Positions 15,001 through 27,092 of a DNA stretch of 64,000 nt are shown here, in pieces (within the stretch, counting starts at the first letter, position 1; every line of letters begins with the position of its first letter). Source of the DNA: Siphonodentalium dalli. Taxonomy: Eukaryota > Mollusca > Scaphopoda > Gadilida > Siphonodentaliidae. Made by a program: the position numbers and the translations under genes. The stretch is taken from NCBI GenBank assembly GCA_032622095.1, contig CP136066.1, positions 151,046,224 through 151,110,223 on the forward strand, written 5' to 3'. The notes under the pieces were generated by a model. That model saw nothing but the letters and a program-made list of their open reading frames with translations. It did not search any database and was not told the origin of the DNA.

Positions 15001-18000
15001 AAAATAGTAAGATTTTTCATAAAAAATGCCAATTTTTTCAAGGTATTTTCAAAAGTTTTCAAGGTGGTAATAGTCACATGATAATGCAAATGACCCATAA
15101 CATGAGCATGTCAACGACACATATATCAATTGTTATAAGAACCTAATCTAACAAGTATTTTTGGATTTTATAGCCAGTGATATACAGATATATATCATAA
15201 AAAGTGTGTCATTTCCACTGGTGGGTATGGTCATTTGAAGGTTAATAGCACTAAAACTTGGACCGTTTAAGAAAATGCTTCAGCAATTCAAAGAGAGCAT
15301 ATCTTTTATTCAACTAATTCAATATACACCCACATCCAGTTATCTTGGATCACCTTTGCAGACCTGAAAATGTCATATTTTATTCTTCAATGTGCTGATA
15401 AAGTCATGCGCTTGATGCTCAGCTGATCAGATCTGGACTCAATGACCTCACATCACCAGAAGTTCTCTCATGGAAAGAATATTGTACAGTCTTCCATAGC
15501 TGATCCAAGTTTGCAACACCAGACCCCCTAAAACTGAGTGAAAATGGGGCCTGAACATGACTGGTGGTGGAAAATTGTGCTTTTTTGATGAATAATTTGT
15601 TAAAGGGGGTGGGGTTAAATTGTGTGTGATAAATAAAGAACCACAGAAGTGATATTGTTTTTGAAACACATTTTTTCCATTGACGGGCAATTCTGAAGAA
15701 ATGTAGGGAGTAACAATTATTCCGCGAAAAAGCGGGCTATCGCTTTAGGTTACACTGGTGTAAATAAGGTTCCGAGCGACATCTAGCGGATGCGGGAGGG
15801 AATATATAGGAGAGAATAAAATAGACACTGGGCCCTGATTGGTCAATAGCCTTGTGTGCTTTTCACATACAAAAATCATCACACCTCTTCCCTATGATTT
15901 CCCATAGGTAAAATAACAATTGGCACAGGAATTAACCCCTTTGTAGTGAAGTTTGAATTTTTTGGTGTGGTCTAAAATATGACTGTATTTTTTTTATGCG
16001 GTTCTGACACTAGTTACGAAAACATAAGATTTAAAGGCGAATTCCCTGCTAGACAGACATGATTTTTTTGTGTAAAAAGTTTCTCAAAAATGTAAATTTT
16101 TCAGATTTAAAGAAAATTTTGGACCCAACATTTATATTGGCCAACACTATACGCTAAAACGTTAGCACTGAGGGCCTATGGAAAACATTTACACCAGTGT
16201 AACCTAAAGGGAAAATATGGCTTTTTATCATTTTTGATTCCTGGGAGTCACTTTAAAGCATTTTAAATGCATTTTACAGAGCCTGGTCTTTCAGTCCAAT
16301 AAATATCTCATGATTGGTGTGGCTATTCTTGCTGCTGATGTCTTCTTTCACTAACATCAGCCAAAAAAATAGTAAAGATTTTTCATAAAAAATGCCAATT
16401 TTTCAAGGTATTTTCAAAAGTTTTCAAGGTGGTAATAGGTCCACATGATAATGCAAATGACCCATAACATGAGCATGTCAACGACACATATATCAATTGT
16501 TATAAGAACCTAATCTAACAAGTATTTTGGATTTTATAGCCAGTGATATACAGATATACATCATAAAAGTGTGTCATTTCCACTGGTGGGTATGGTCATT
16601 TGAAGGTTAATAGCACTAAAACTTGGACACGTTTAAGAAAATGCTTCAGCAATTCAAAGAGAGCATATCTTTATTCAACTAATTCAATATACACCCACAT
16701 CCAGTTATCTTGGATCACCTTTGCAGACCTGAAAATGTCATATTTTATTCTTCAATGTGCTGATAAAGTCATGCGCTTGATGCTCAGCTGATCAGATCTG
16801 GACTCAATGACCTCACATCACCAGAAGTTCTCTCATGGAAAGAATATTGTACAGTCTTCCATAGCTGATCCAAGTTTGCAACACCAGACCCCTAAAACTG
16901 AGTGAAAATGGGGCCTGAACATGACTGGTGGTGGAAAAATTGTGCTTTTTTGATGAATAATTTGTTAAAGGGGGTGGGGTTAAATTGTGTGTGATAAATA
17001 AAGAACCACAGAAGTGATATTGTTTTTGAACACATTTTTTCCATTGACGGGCAATTCTGAAGAAATGTAGGGAGTAACAATTATTCCGCGAAAAAGCGGG
17101 CTATCGCTTTAGGTTACACTGGTGTAAATAAGGTTTCCGAGCGACATCTAGCGGATGCGGGAGGAATATATAGGAGAGAATAAAATAGACACTGGGCCCT
17201 GATTGGTCAATAGCCTTGTGTGCTTTTCACATACAAAAATCATCACACCTCTTCCCTATGATTTCCCATAGGTAAAATAACAATTGGCACAGGAATTAAC
17301 CCTTTGTAGTGAAGTTTGAATTTTTTGGTGTGGTCTAAAATATGACTGTATTTTTTTATGCGGTTCTGACACTAGTTACGAAAACATAAGATTTAAAGGC
17401 GAATTCCCTGCTAGACAGACATGGATTTTTTTTGTGTAAAAAGTTTCTCAAAATGTAAATTTTTCAGATTTAAAGAAAATTTTGGACCCAACATTTATAT
17501 TGCCAACACTATACGCTAAAACGTTAGCACTGAGGCCTATGGAAAACATTTACACCAGTGTAACCTAAAGGGAAAATATGGCTTTTTATCATTTTGATTC
17601 CTGGGAGTCACTTTAAAGCATTTTAATGCATTTTACAGAGCCTGGTCTTTCAGTCCAATAAATATCTCATGATTGGTGTGGCTATTCCTTGCTGCTGATG
17701 TCTTCTTTCACTAACATCAGCCAAAAAAATAGTAAGATTTTTCATAAAAAAATGCCAATTTTTTCAAGGTATTTTCAAAAGTTTTCAAGGTGGTAATAGT
17801 CACATGATAATGCAAATGACCCATAACATGAGCATGTCAACGACACATATATCAATTGTTATAAGAACCTAATCTAACAAGTATTTTGGATTTTATAGCC
17901 AGTGATATACAGATATATATCATAAAAGTGTGTCATTTCCACTGGTGGGTATGGTCATTTGAAGGTTAATAGCACTAAAACTTGGACACGTTTAAGAAAA

Positions 18001-21000
18001 TGCTTCAGCAATTCAAAGAGAGCATATCTTTATTCAACTAATTCAATATACACCCACATCCAGTTATCTTGGATCACCTTTGCAGACCTGAAAATGTCAT
18101 ATTTTATTCTTCAATGTGCTGATAAAGTCATGCGCTTGATGCTCAGCTGATCAGATCTGGACTCAATGACCTCACATCACCAGAAGTTCTCTCATGGAAA
18201 GAATATTGTACAGTCTTCCATAGCTGATCCAAGTTTGCAACACCAGACCCCTAAAACTGAGTGAAAATGGGGCCTGAACATGACTGGTGGTGGAAAATTG
18301 TGCTTTTTTGATGAATAATTTGTTAAAGGGGGTGGGGTTAAATTGTGTGTGATAAATAAAGAACCACAGAAGTGATATTGTTTTTGAACACATTTTTTCC
18401 ATTGACGGGCAATTCTGAAGAAATGTAGGGAGTAACAATTATTCCGCGAAAAAGCGGGCTATCGCTTTAGGTTACACTGGTGTAAATAAGGTTCCGAGCG
18501 ACATCTAGCGGATGCGGGAGGAATATATAGGAGAGAATAAAATAGACACTGGGCCCTGATTGGTCAATAGCCTTGTGTGCTTTTCACATACAAAAATCAT
18601 CACACCTCTTCCCTATGATTTCCCATAGGTAAAATAACAATTGGCACAGGAATTAACCCTTTGTAGTGAAGTTTGAATTTTTTGGTGTGGTCTAAAATAT
18701 GACTGTATTTTTTTATGCGGTTCTGACACTAGTTACGAAAACATAAGATTTAAAGGCGAATTCCCTGCTAGACAGACATGATTTTTTTGTGTAAAAAGTT
18801 TCTCAAAATGTAAATTTTTCAGATTTAAAGAAAATTTTGGACCCAACATTTATATTGCCAACACTATACGCTAAAACGTTAGCACTGAGGCCTATGGAAA
18901 ACATTTACACCAGTGTAACCTAAAGGGAAAATATGGCTTTTTATCATTTTTGATTCCTGGGAGTCACTTTAAAGCATTTTAATGCATTTTACAGAGCCTG
19001 GTCTTTCAGTCCAATAAATATCTCATGATTGGTGTGGCTATTCTTGCTGCTGATGTCTTCTTTCACTAACATCAGCCAAAAAAATAGTAAGATTTTTCAT
19101 AAAAAATGCCAATTTTTCAAGGTATTTTCAAAAGTTTTCAAGGTGGTAATAGTCACATGATAATGCAAATGACCCATAACATGAGCATGTCAACGACACA
19201 TATATCAATTGTTATAAGAACCTAATCTAACAAGTATTTTGGATTTTATAGCCAGTGATATACAGATATATATCATAAAAGTGTGTCATTTCCACTGGTG
19301 GGTATGGTCATTTGAAGGTTAATAGCACTAAAACTTGGACACGTTTAAGAAAATGCTTTCAGCAATTCAAAGAGAGCATATCTTTATTCAACTAATTCAA
19401 TATACACCCACATCCAGTTATCTTGGATCACCTTTGCAGACCTGAAAAATGTCATATTTTATTCTTCAATGTGCTGATAAAGTCATGCGCTTGATGCTCA
19501 GCTGATCAGATCTGGACTCAATGACCTCACATCACCAGAAGTTCTCTCATGGAAAAGAATATTGTACAGTCTTCCATAGCTGATCCAAGTTTGCAACACC
19601 AGACCCCTAAAACTGAGTGAAAATGGGGCCTGAACATGACTGGTGGTGGAAAATTGTGCTTTTTTGATGAATAATTTGTTAAAGGGGGGTGGGGTTAAAT
19701 TGTGTGTGATAAATAAAGAACCACAGAAGTGATATTGTTTTTGAACACATTTTTTCCATTGACGGGCAATTCTGAAGAAATGTAGGGAGTAACAATTATT
19801 CCGCGAAAAAGCGGGCTATCGCTTTAGGTTACACTGGTGTAAATAAGGTTCCGAGCGACATCTAGCGGATGCGGGAGGAATATATAGGAGAGAATAAAAT
19901 AGACACTGGGCCCCTGATTGGTCAATAGCCTTGTGTGCTTTTCACATACAAAAATCATCACACCTCTTCCCTATGATTTCCCATAGGTAAAATAACAATT
20001 GGCACAGGAATTAACCCTTTGTAGTGAAGTTTGAATTTTTTGGTGTGGTCTAAAATATGACTGTATTTTTTTATGCGGTTCTGACACTAGTTTACGAAAA
20101 CATAAGATTTAAAGGCGAATTCCCTGCTAGACAGACATGATTTTTTTTGTGTAAAAAGTTTCTCAAAATGTAAATTTTTCAGATTTAAAGAAAATTTTGG
20201 ACCCAACATTTATATTGCCAACACCTATACCGCTAAAAACGTTAGCACTGAGGCCTATGGAAAAACATTTACACCAGTGTAACCTAAAGGGAAAATATGG
20301 CTTTTTATCATTTTTGATTCCTGGGAGTCACTTTAAAGCATTTTAATGCATTTTACAGAGCCTGGTCTTTCAGTCCAATAAATATCTCATGATTGGTGTG
20401 GCTATTCTTGCTGCTGATGTCTTCTTTTCACTAACATCAGCCAAAAAAATAGTAAGATTTTTCATAAAAATGCCAATTTTTTCAAGGTATTTTCAAAAGT
20501 TTTCAAGGTGGTAATAGTCCACATGATAATGCAAATGACCCATAACATGAGCATGTCAACGACACATATATCAATTTGTTATAAGAACCTAATCTAACAA
20601 GTATTTTGGATTTTATAGCCAGTGATATACAGATATATATCATAAAAGTGTGTCATTTCCACTGGTGGGTATGGTCATTTGAAGGTTAATAGCACTAAAA
20701 CTTGGACACGTTTAAGAAAATGCTTCAGCAATTCAAAGAGAGCATATCTTTATTCAACTAATTTCAATATACACCCACATCCAGTTATCTTGGATCACCT
20801 TTGCAGACCTGAAAATGTCATATTTTATTCTTCAATGTGCTGATAAAGTCATGCGCTTGATGCTCAGCTGATCAGATCTGGACTCAATGACCTCACATCA
20901 CCAGAAGTTCTCTCATGGAAAGAATATTGTACAGTCTTCCATAGCTTGATCCAAGTTTGCAACACCAGACCCCTAAAACTGAGTGAAAATGGGGCCTGAA

Positions 21001-23023
21001 CATGACTGGTGGTGGAAAAATTGTGCTTTTTTGATGAATAAATTTGTTAAAGGGGGGTGGGGTTAAATTGTGTGTGATAAATAAAGAACCACAGAAGTGA
21101 TATTGTTTTTGAACACATTTTTTCCATTGACGGGCAATTCTGAAGAAATGTAGGGAGTAACAATTATTCCGCGAAAAAGCGGGCTATCGCTTTAGGTTAC
21201 ACTGGTGTAAATAAGGTTCCGAGCGACATCTAGCGGATGCGGGAGGAATATATAGGAGAGAATAAAATAGACACTGGGCCCTGATTGGTCAATAGCCTTG
21301 TGTGCTTTTCACATACAAAAATCATCACACCTCTTCCCTATGATTTCCCATAGGTAAAATAACAATTGGCACAGGAATTAACCCTTTGTAGTGAAGTTTG
21401 AATTTTTTGGTGTGGTCTAAAATATGACTGTATTTTTTTATGCGGTTCTGACACTAGTTACGAAAACATAAGATTTTAAAGGCGAATTCCCTGCTAGACA
21501 GACATGATTTTTTTGTGTAAAAAGTTTCTCAAAATGTAAATTTTTTCAGATTTAAAGAAAATTTTGGACCCAACATTTATATTGCCAACACTATACGCTA
21601 AAACGTTAGCACTGAGGCCTATGGAAAACATTTACACCAGTGTAACCTAAAGGGAAAATATGGCTTTTTATCATTTTTGATTCCTGGGAGTCACTTTAAA
21701 GCATTTTAATGCATTTTACAGAGCCTGGTCTTTCAGTCCAATAAATATCTCATGATTGGTGTGGCTATTCTTGCTGCTGATGTCTTCTTTCACTAACATC
21801 AGCCAAAAAAATAGTAAGATTTTTCATAAAAAATGCCAATTTTTCAAGGTATTTTCAAAAGTTTTCAAGGTGGTAATAGTCACATGATAATGCAAATGAC
21901 CCATAACATGAGCATGTCAACGACACATATATCAATTGTTATAAGAACCTAATCTAACAAGTATTTTGGATTTTATAGCCAGTGATATACAGATATATAT
22001 CATAAAAGTGTGTCATTTCCACTGGTGGGTATGGTCATTTGAAGGTTAATAGCACTAAAACTTGGACACGTTTAAGAAAATGCTTCAGCAATTCAAAGAG
22101 AGCATATCTTTATTCAACTAATTCAATATACACCCACATCCAGTTATCTTGGATCACCTTTGCAGACCTGAAAATGTCATATTTTATTCTTCAATGTGCT
22201 GATAAAGTCATGCGCTTGATGCTCAGCTGATCAGATCTGGACTCAATGACCTCACATCACCAGAAGTTCTCTCATGGAAAGAATATTGTACAGTCTTCCA
22301 TAGCTGATCCAAGTTTGCAACACCAGACCCCTAAAACTGAGTGAAAATGGGGCCTGAACATGACTGGTGGTGGAAAATTGTGCTTTTTTGATGAATAATT
22401 TGTTAAAGGGGGTGGGGTTAAATTGTGTGTGATAAATAAAGAACCACAGAAGTGATATTGTTTTTGAACACATTTTTTCCATTGACGGGCAATTCTGAAG
22501 AAATGTAGGGAGTAACAATTATTCCGCGAAAAAAGCGGGCTATCGCTTTAGGTTACACTGGTGTAAATAAGGTTCCGAGCGACATCTAGCGGATGCGGGA
22601 GGAATATATAGGAGAGAATAAAATAGACACTGGGCCCTGATTGGTCAATAGCCTTGTGTGCTTTTCACATACAAAAATCATCACACCTCTTCCCTATGAT
22701 TTCCCATAGGTAAAATAACAATTGGCACAGGAATTAACCCTTTGTAGTGAAGTTTGAATTTTTTGGTGTGGTCTAAAATATGACTGTATTTTTTTATGCG
22801 GTTCTGACACTAGTTACGAAAACATAAGATTTAAAGGCGAATTCCCTGCTAGACAGACATGATTTTTTTGTGTAAAAAGTTTCTCAAAATGTAAATTTTT
22901 CAGATTTAAAGAAAATTTTGGACCCAACATTTATATTGCCAACACTATACGCTAAAACGTTAGCACTGAGGCCTATGGAAAACATTTACACCAGTGTAAC
23001 CTAAAGGGAAAATATGGCTTTTT
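1..23023. repeat. Satellite array, 17 tandem copies of a ~1353-bp unit
   Basis: Head-to-tail copies start at 1, 1354, 2714, 4067, 5421, 6774, 8127, 9480, 10833, 12186, 13539, 14892, 16258, 17618, 18974, 20338 and 21701. The last is cut by the N gap at 23024. Most spacings are exactly 1353 bp. The second unit is 1360 bp because of a 7-bp duplication (ATAAAAT) near 2668. Units 1-11 and 17 are almost identical, apart from rare single changes and a small cluster in the IR segment of unit 4. Units 12-16 (14892-21700) carry many 1-bp insertions, mostly in homopolymers. Short open frames of 63 and 88 codons recur in every clean unit, but they have no recognisable domain and are broken by 1-bp indels, so I treat the array as non-coding. 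A transcribed non-coding repeat or a centromeric/pericentromeric satellite cannot be excluded from sequence alone. Confidence 0.97.
845..1305. repeat. 461-bp inverted-repeat-bounded segment inside each satellite unit (unit 1 shown)
   Basis: Positions 845-867 and 1283-1305 are perfect 23-bp reverse complements; the core is GGTTACACTGGTGTAAAT. The same pair recurs at the same place in every unit, for example at 2198-2220 in unit 2. The inverted repeats are flanked by TA on both sides (CTTTAGG ... CCTAAAG). This is compatible with a Tc1/mariner-type MITE with a TA target duplication that was captured and amplified with the satellite, but the flanks are themselves palindromic, so the duplication is not proven. 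No transposase frame lies inside. Confidence 0.7.
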
Positions 23024-23123
23024 NNNNNNNNNNNNNNNNNNNNNNNNNNNNNNNNNNNNNNNNNNNNNNNNNNNNNNNNNNNNNNNNNNNNNNNNNNNNN
23101 NNNNNNNNNNNNNNNNNNNNNNN
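23024..23123. other. Assembly gap (100 N)
   Basis: Exactly 100 Ns, the usual placeholder for a gap of unknown size. It cuts the 17th satellite unit about 30 bp before its expected end and joins it to unrelated sequence. The true array length and the link between the array and the WDR43 side are therefore not established. Confidence 0.99.
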
Positions 23124-23189
23124 ACAACACTCCGCCACAACTTCATTGTGGGGGTATAACAAAGAGGAAGAGATAAATATCTGAGATGA

Positions 23190-23312
23190 AAAACTCTCAG
23201 ACAAATGCCTCGGGTTCATCAAGACTACCACAGGAATCGTCAAAAACTGACAATCCACTACGGCCAGTCAGACTCGTCATCTTTGTCATCACAGAATTTC
23301 ACTGACTGTAGA
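23190..23312 (-). other. Exon-like core of the tandem modules (copy A as example)
   Basis: Reading the minus strand from the acceptor, one frame encodes a short acidic end, SxKFCDDKDDESDWP followed by a stop. A second frame stays open for over 30 codons (VMTKMTSLTGRSG ... FDDSCGSLDEPEAFV) before TGA. In copies at 23669 and 28415 a GTAAGT donor-like site follows the core; in the 23669 copy a 2-nt difference keeps the second frame open into that donor. The modules lie downstream of WDR43 on its coding strand, so duplicated terminal or cassette exons are possible. No protein family was recognised and the strand and frame are not settled. Confidence 0.35.
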
Positions 23313-24557
23313 AGGCAATCAATAAATCAACAAGTCCAACAAAATTATGTGTTACAAATAAAATTCTAAGTCGAAAAAGTGAGATAATTCTAATAAATAA
23401 AGTCCAACTGATCCCACAATGTGAAATATACATGCCAGGATTCAAAACAATTGACCAGAAAATGAAGGACTACAAGTTAGGACAATATCCAGGGGCGAAT
23501 ATCGGCCCCTATCCCAATGCAAAATAGACCTGATTTTCCCAATTTTAGCCAACAAATTCCAGCTTCCAAAAGAGAAATAAACACCACATTTATATGTTAA
23601 AAACAACACCACAAAATGGCACTACCGCAAAAATAGGCATGTTTAGGTTTTTGAGAACAAACTTACTAAAAACTCTGACAAATGCCTCGGGTTCATCAAG
23701 ACTACCACAGGAATCGTCAAAAACTGACGATCCACTACGGCCAGTCAGACTCGTCATCTTTGTCATCACAGAGTTCCTCTGACCTTAGAAGGTGGACAAA
23801 ATTGTGTGTTGCAAAAATGTTGAAAAAGTGAGATAAATCTACTAAATAATGTCTGCCGAGCTCATAATCGCAGTGGACAGGTTCCCATGGGTTTAAAATA
23901 ACTGTTCCAAGATTCAAACAATTGATCAGAAATTGAAGGAGTACAAGATTGGACAAAAGAGTTCCTCTAACTGAAGAAGGCCGACAAATTTGTTAGGTTG
24001 CAAAAATGTTGAAAAAGTGAGACAATTCCACTAAATATAGTCTGCAGGGCTCATAATCGCAGTGCACAGGTTTCAATGGTGTTAAATATCTGTGCAGTTT
24101 CAAAACATTGACCAGAAAATGTAGGGATACAAGCTTTGACAATGCTGCATCCACACACAGATAAGCTGATTCCTGTTAACCACACCCCGACCCCCCCCCC
24201 CCCCCCCCTCCCCCCATGTATATAAAACCGGAACAGATAAAGATATCAGCTGATAAACTCTCAGACAAATGCCTCGGGTTCATCAAGACTACCACAGGAA
24301 TCGTCAAAAACTGACAATCCACTACAGCCAGTCAGACTCGTCATCTTTGTCATCACAGAATTTATCTGACTGCAGAAGGCAAACCATAAATCAACAACAA
24401 GTCTGAAAAAATAATGTGTTACAAATAAATTTCTAAGTCGAAAAAGGGAAATAGTTCCATTAAATAATCTTCAACTGATCCAATGCAAAATAGACCTGAT
24501 TTTTCCCCCAATTTCCCTACAATTCCCAATCACAAACACCACATTACGTAAAACAAC

Positions 24558-27092
24558 AAGACAGTCAATGACTGTGGGTCGCTCACAAGACTGTAAAGAC
24601 TGAAAAGAATGGGACTCTGAAGACTACAAGAGTCAGTATGTGACAATATCAATTAAGACAAGTAGTTCCAAACATGGACATAGCTGGAGGTTCTCCTTGA
24701 GCAGGGCTCTTTAACTTGAAATTTCTAATTGCACACCACTGACAAATCTCCAACCTCTTACCTTTTAAAGAAGACAACCATACCACAGTACTAAGTTCAC
24801 AAAAATCATTTTGCACATCCGTCTTAGGTTGAATTTTACAACTGGTACCAGTACTTCAAGCTCTCTCTCAAACATTTGAAAATTACTAACCCCATAAAGT
24901 TAAAATTTGTGACCAATTTGGTCCAGCAGTTTAACATGAAGTAGAAACATATGGACTGTTGGTATAAAAACATACATGTTGGAAAATAAAACCAAACTAT
25001 GAGAACAATTCTAACCTATTTTTTATGTGAACATCTAATCTACAACAAATGTTATACCAGGCATGAAATTTTCAACTGTTTAAATTTTGATCAAAGTAGG
25101 GGGTCAAAACCCCACCCCTCTACACTCCTTCCCCATTGCCTCAAACATTGCCCCCACCCAGGCTGCCTAGAAATCAATATTATCATACCAGTACCAAACA
25201 GGATAGAGGAGAGTTAAATCTCTTAGCTCTGCCCCTTAGAACAAATGTGAATCTCCATATATGAGATCCATTCATCTAGTATTATCAATATACCCCCCCC
25301 CCCCCATATTCAATAGGATATGATTACACCTACATAAGTGGTGGTTAAGAAAATAATATTGGAACAGCTAAGTCTGTATTTGGTATGTCTGATCTTTGCA
25401 GACTGAGGTCCCCAAAAGGTGAATTTAATGACACTATTCCCCAAAGTGGAATATCATCAACGAATTCACCCTCTGGGGGACATCATTTCCTAAAAATGAC
25501 CCCTTTCGAAAAAATCTGAACGCGGTCACCCAAGGCCCATCCATACCAAATATAAGCTAATATAGGCTTGATGGTTCTTGAAAAGAAATTATTTTAAGAT
25601 TTAATATGGAGGGAAAGAGTTATGGCCCTAGCTTTGCACCTATTTGATCTGATGAACTTATTTGAACAAATCTGATTGTGAGTCACCTAGGGAACATGCA
25701 CACTGAGATATATAAACATATTTGGTCGTTAATATGGAGAAGAAAACAAATGTTGATAGATGGATGGATAGACATCCCAACAGACAGACGAACGGAAGGA
25801 CCGCCTGACAGACAGAAGACAAATTCAAGCCAATATACACCGCCCCAATGTTTCTTTGAAAAATCAGGGTATGATTTCATCGGTATGAGCGAGCGTGGTT
25901 AAGACAATAATATGCCAGCCAAGTCTGAATATAGTGTGTCTGACATTTGCAGAATGAGGTCCCCAAAAGGTGAATTTAATGACAATATTCTGCAAGGTGG
26001 GCTAGCATCACCAGATTCATCCTCATTCTGATTAGGCCTTACCAGCCATGGGTAAGCTAGGAACAGATTGAAGTTTTACAGTTGAAGTTGGTAATGCACA
26101 CCCATTGAGCACCTCAATTATGCATTTTATCTTCTGCAAATTAGGGGGACATAGAAACTGAACAGAAGGGAACAAGTAAAAAATTAACTAAACCAAAATT
26201 TCAATTTGATACTTAAGGTACTTCCAAGAAGATGATGCCTAAGCAGAATTAAGTCCATGGAGGGTGTATTTGGTGATGCTAGCCTGCTGTACAGGGTAGC
26301 AACACTAAATTCACCCTCTGGTGACCTCATTCTGCAAATGCCAGACACACTAAATTCAGGGAGTTTGTTTAAAATTGCTAGCAGTTACAATGTTTACACA
26401 AGCTGCTAGATGACATATTATTCTAATCTAGATTAATGACCTGTGTATCTCTCCATCTATCCACAAAGATATATCTGCAACTTTAATAGTACAGGTATTA
26501 AGTGGAAGCTGGATATTTGGAAGGGATGTTGGTTGGGTGCATTCCACTGCAGGGTGTGGTGGGTGGGGTGGGGTGGGGGATGGGGTGGGGTGGATCTGGG
26601 CTATGTGGGAGGGGTAAAGGAATATTTCTGTAATTTCAGAAGATTAAAGTTTCATAACTCTGCAGCTGTCACAATGGTGTCACTTTTTTTCAAATTTTAT
26701 GAAATGATTAAAAAAAATAAATATATTGTTAAATTGAGGTGAAAATTCCAATAATCCGAATTTAAATTTTTTTTTTTTTGGAGTTATGTCACTGGCTCCG
26801 CCCACATTCGACCCAGTGACCTCATTTGAACAAATCTGAATAACAGTCCCCAAAGGACACTTTGTACCAAATATGAACCCATTCGGCCCAATTAAATTTG
26901 AAAAGAAGTCGTAAGAATTACAGAGTTATGGCCCTGGCTTCGCAACTATTTGACCCAGTGTCCTCATTATGAACCCATTCCGTCCAATGGAATCGGAGAA
27001 GAAGATGTTCAAAGAATTGTTGACGGATGGACAGACGGACGGATGAGGAGTGATGACTATAGCTTCACCGGAGACTTCGTCTCAGATGAGCG
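24558..27092. mobile_element. Interspersed element, 2.5-kb copy (same family as 50594-52679)
   Basis: Starts AAGACAGTCAATGACTGTGG and ends CTTCGTCTCAGATGAGCG, matching both ends and the interior of the copy at 50594-52679. It interrupts a tandem module: the uninterrupted paralogues at 23574-23635 and 28329-28385 read straight across the insertion point. A-rich sequence (AAAACAAC left, AAAAACAC right) flanks it, consistent with a short target duplication. The interior has several inverted-repeat hairpins (GAGGTCCCCAAAAGGTGAATTT type), a poly-C run (25292-25307), a G-rich stretch (26550-26620) and a GGACGGACGG-type tail. No long coding frame is present, so it is probably non-autonomous. Confidence 0.75.
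25384..26345. repeat. Hairpin submodules inside the 2.5-kb element
   Basis: Three degenerate inverted repeats occur at about 25395-25490, 25950-26035 and 26236-26340. Each pairs a left arm of type GCAGAATGAGGTCCCCAAAAGG with a right arm of type CCTCTGGGGACCTCATTCTGC, separated by a short GCTAGCATCAC-containing loop region. The best-preserved versions are in the second element copy at 51297-51390 and 51575-51682. Confidence 0.7.

Noticed and set aside
339-22518. Recurring 63-codon plus-strand and 88-codon minus-strand frames in every satellite unit
   Set aside because: They are copied with the repeat, have no recognisable domain, and are readily broken or shortened by 1-bp indels in units 12-16. 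Recurrence reflects tandem duplication, not coding constraint.
1-23023. CRISPR-like periodic repeats
   Set aside because: The unit is 1353 bp with no short repeat/variable spacer alternation, and the surrounding DNA is eukaryotic with introns.
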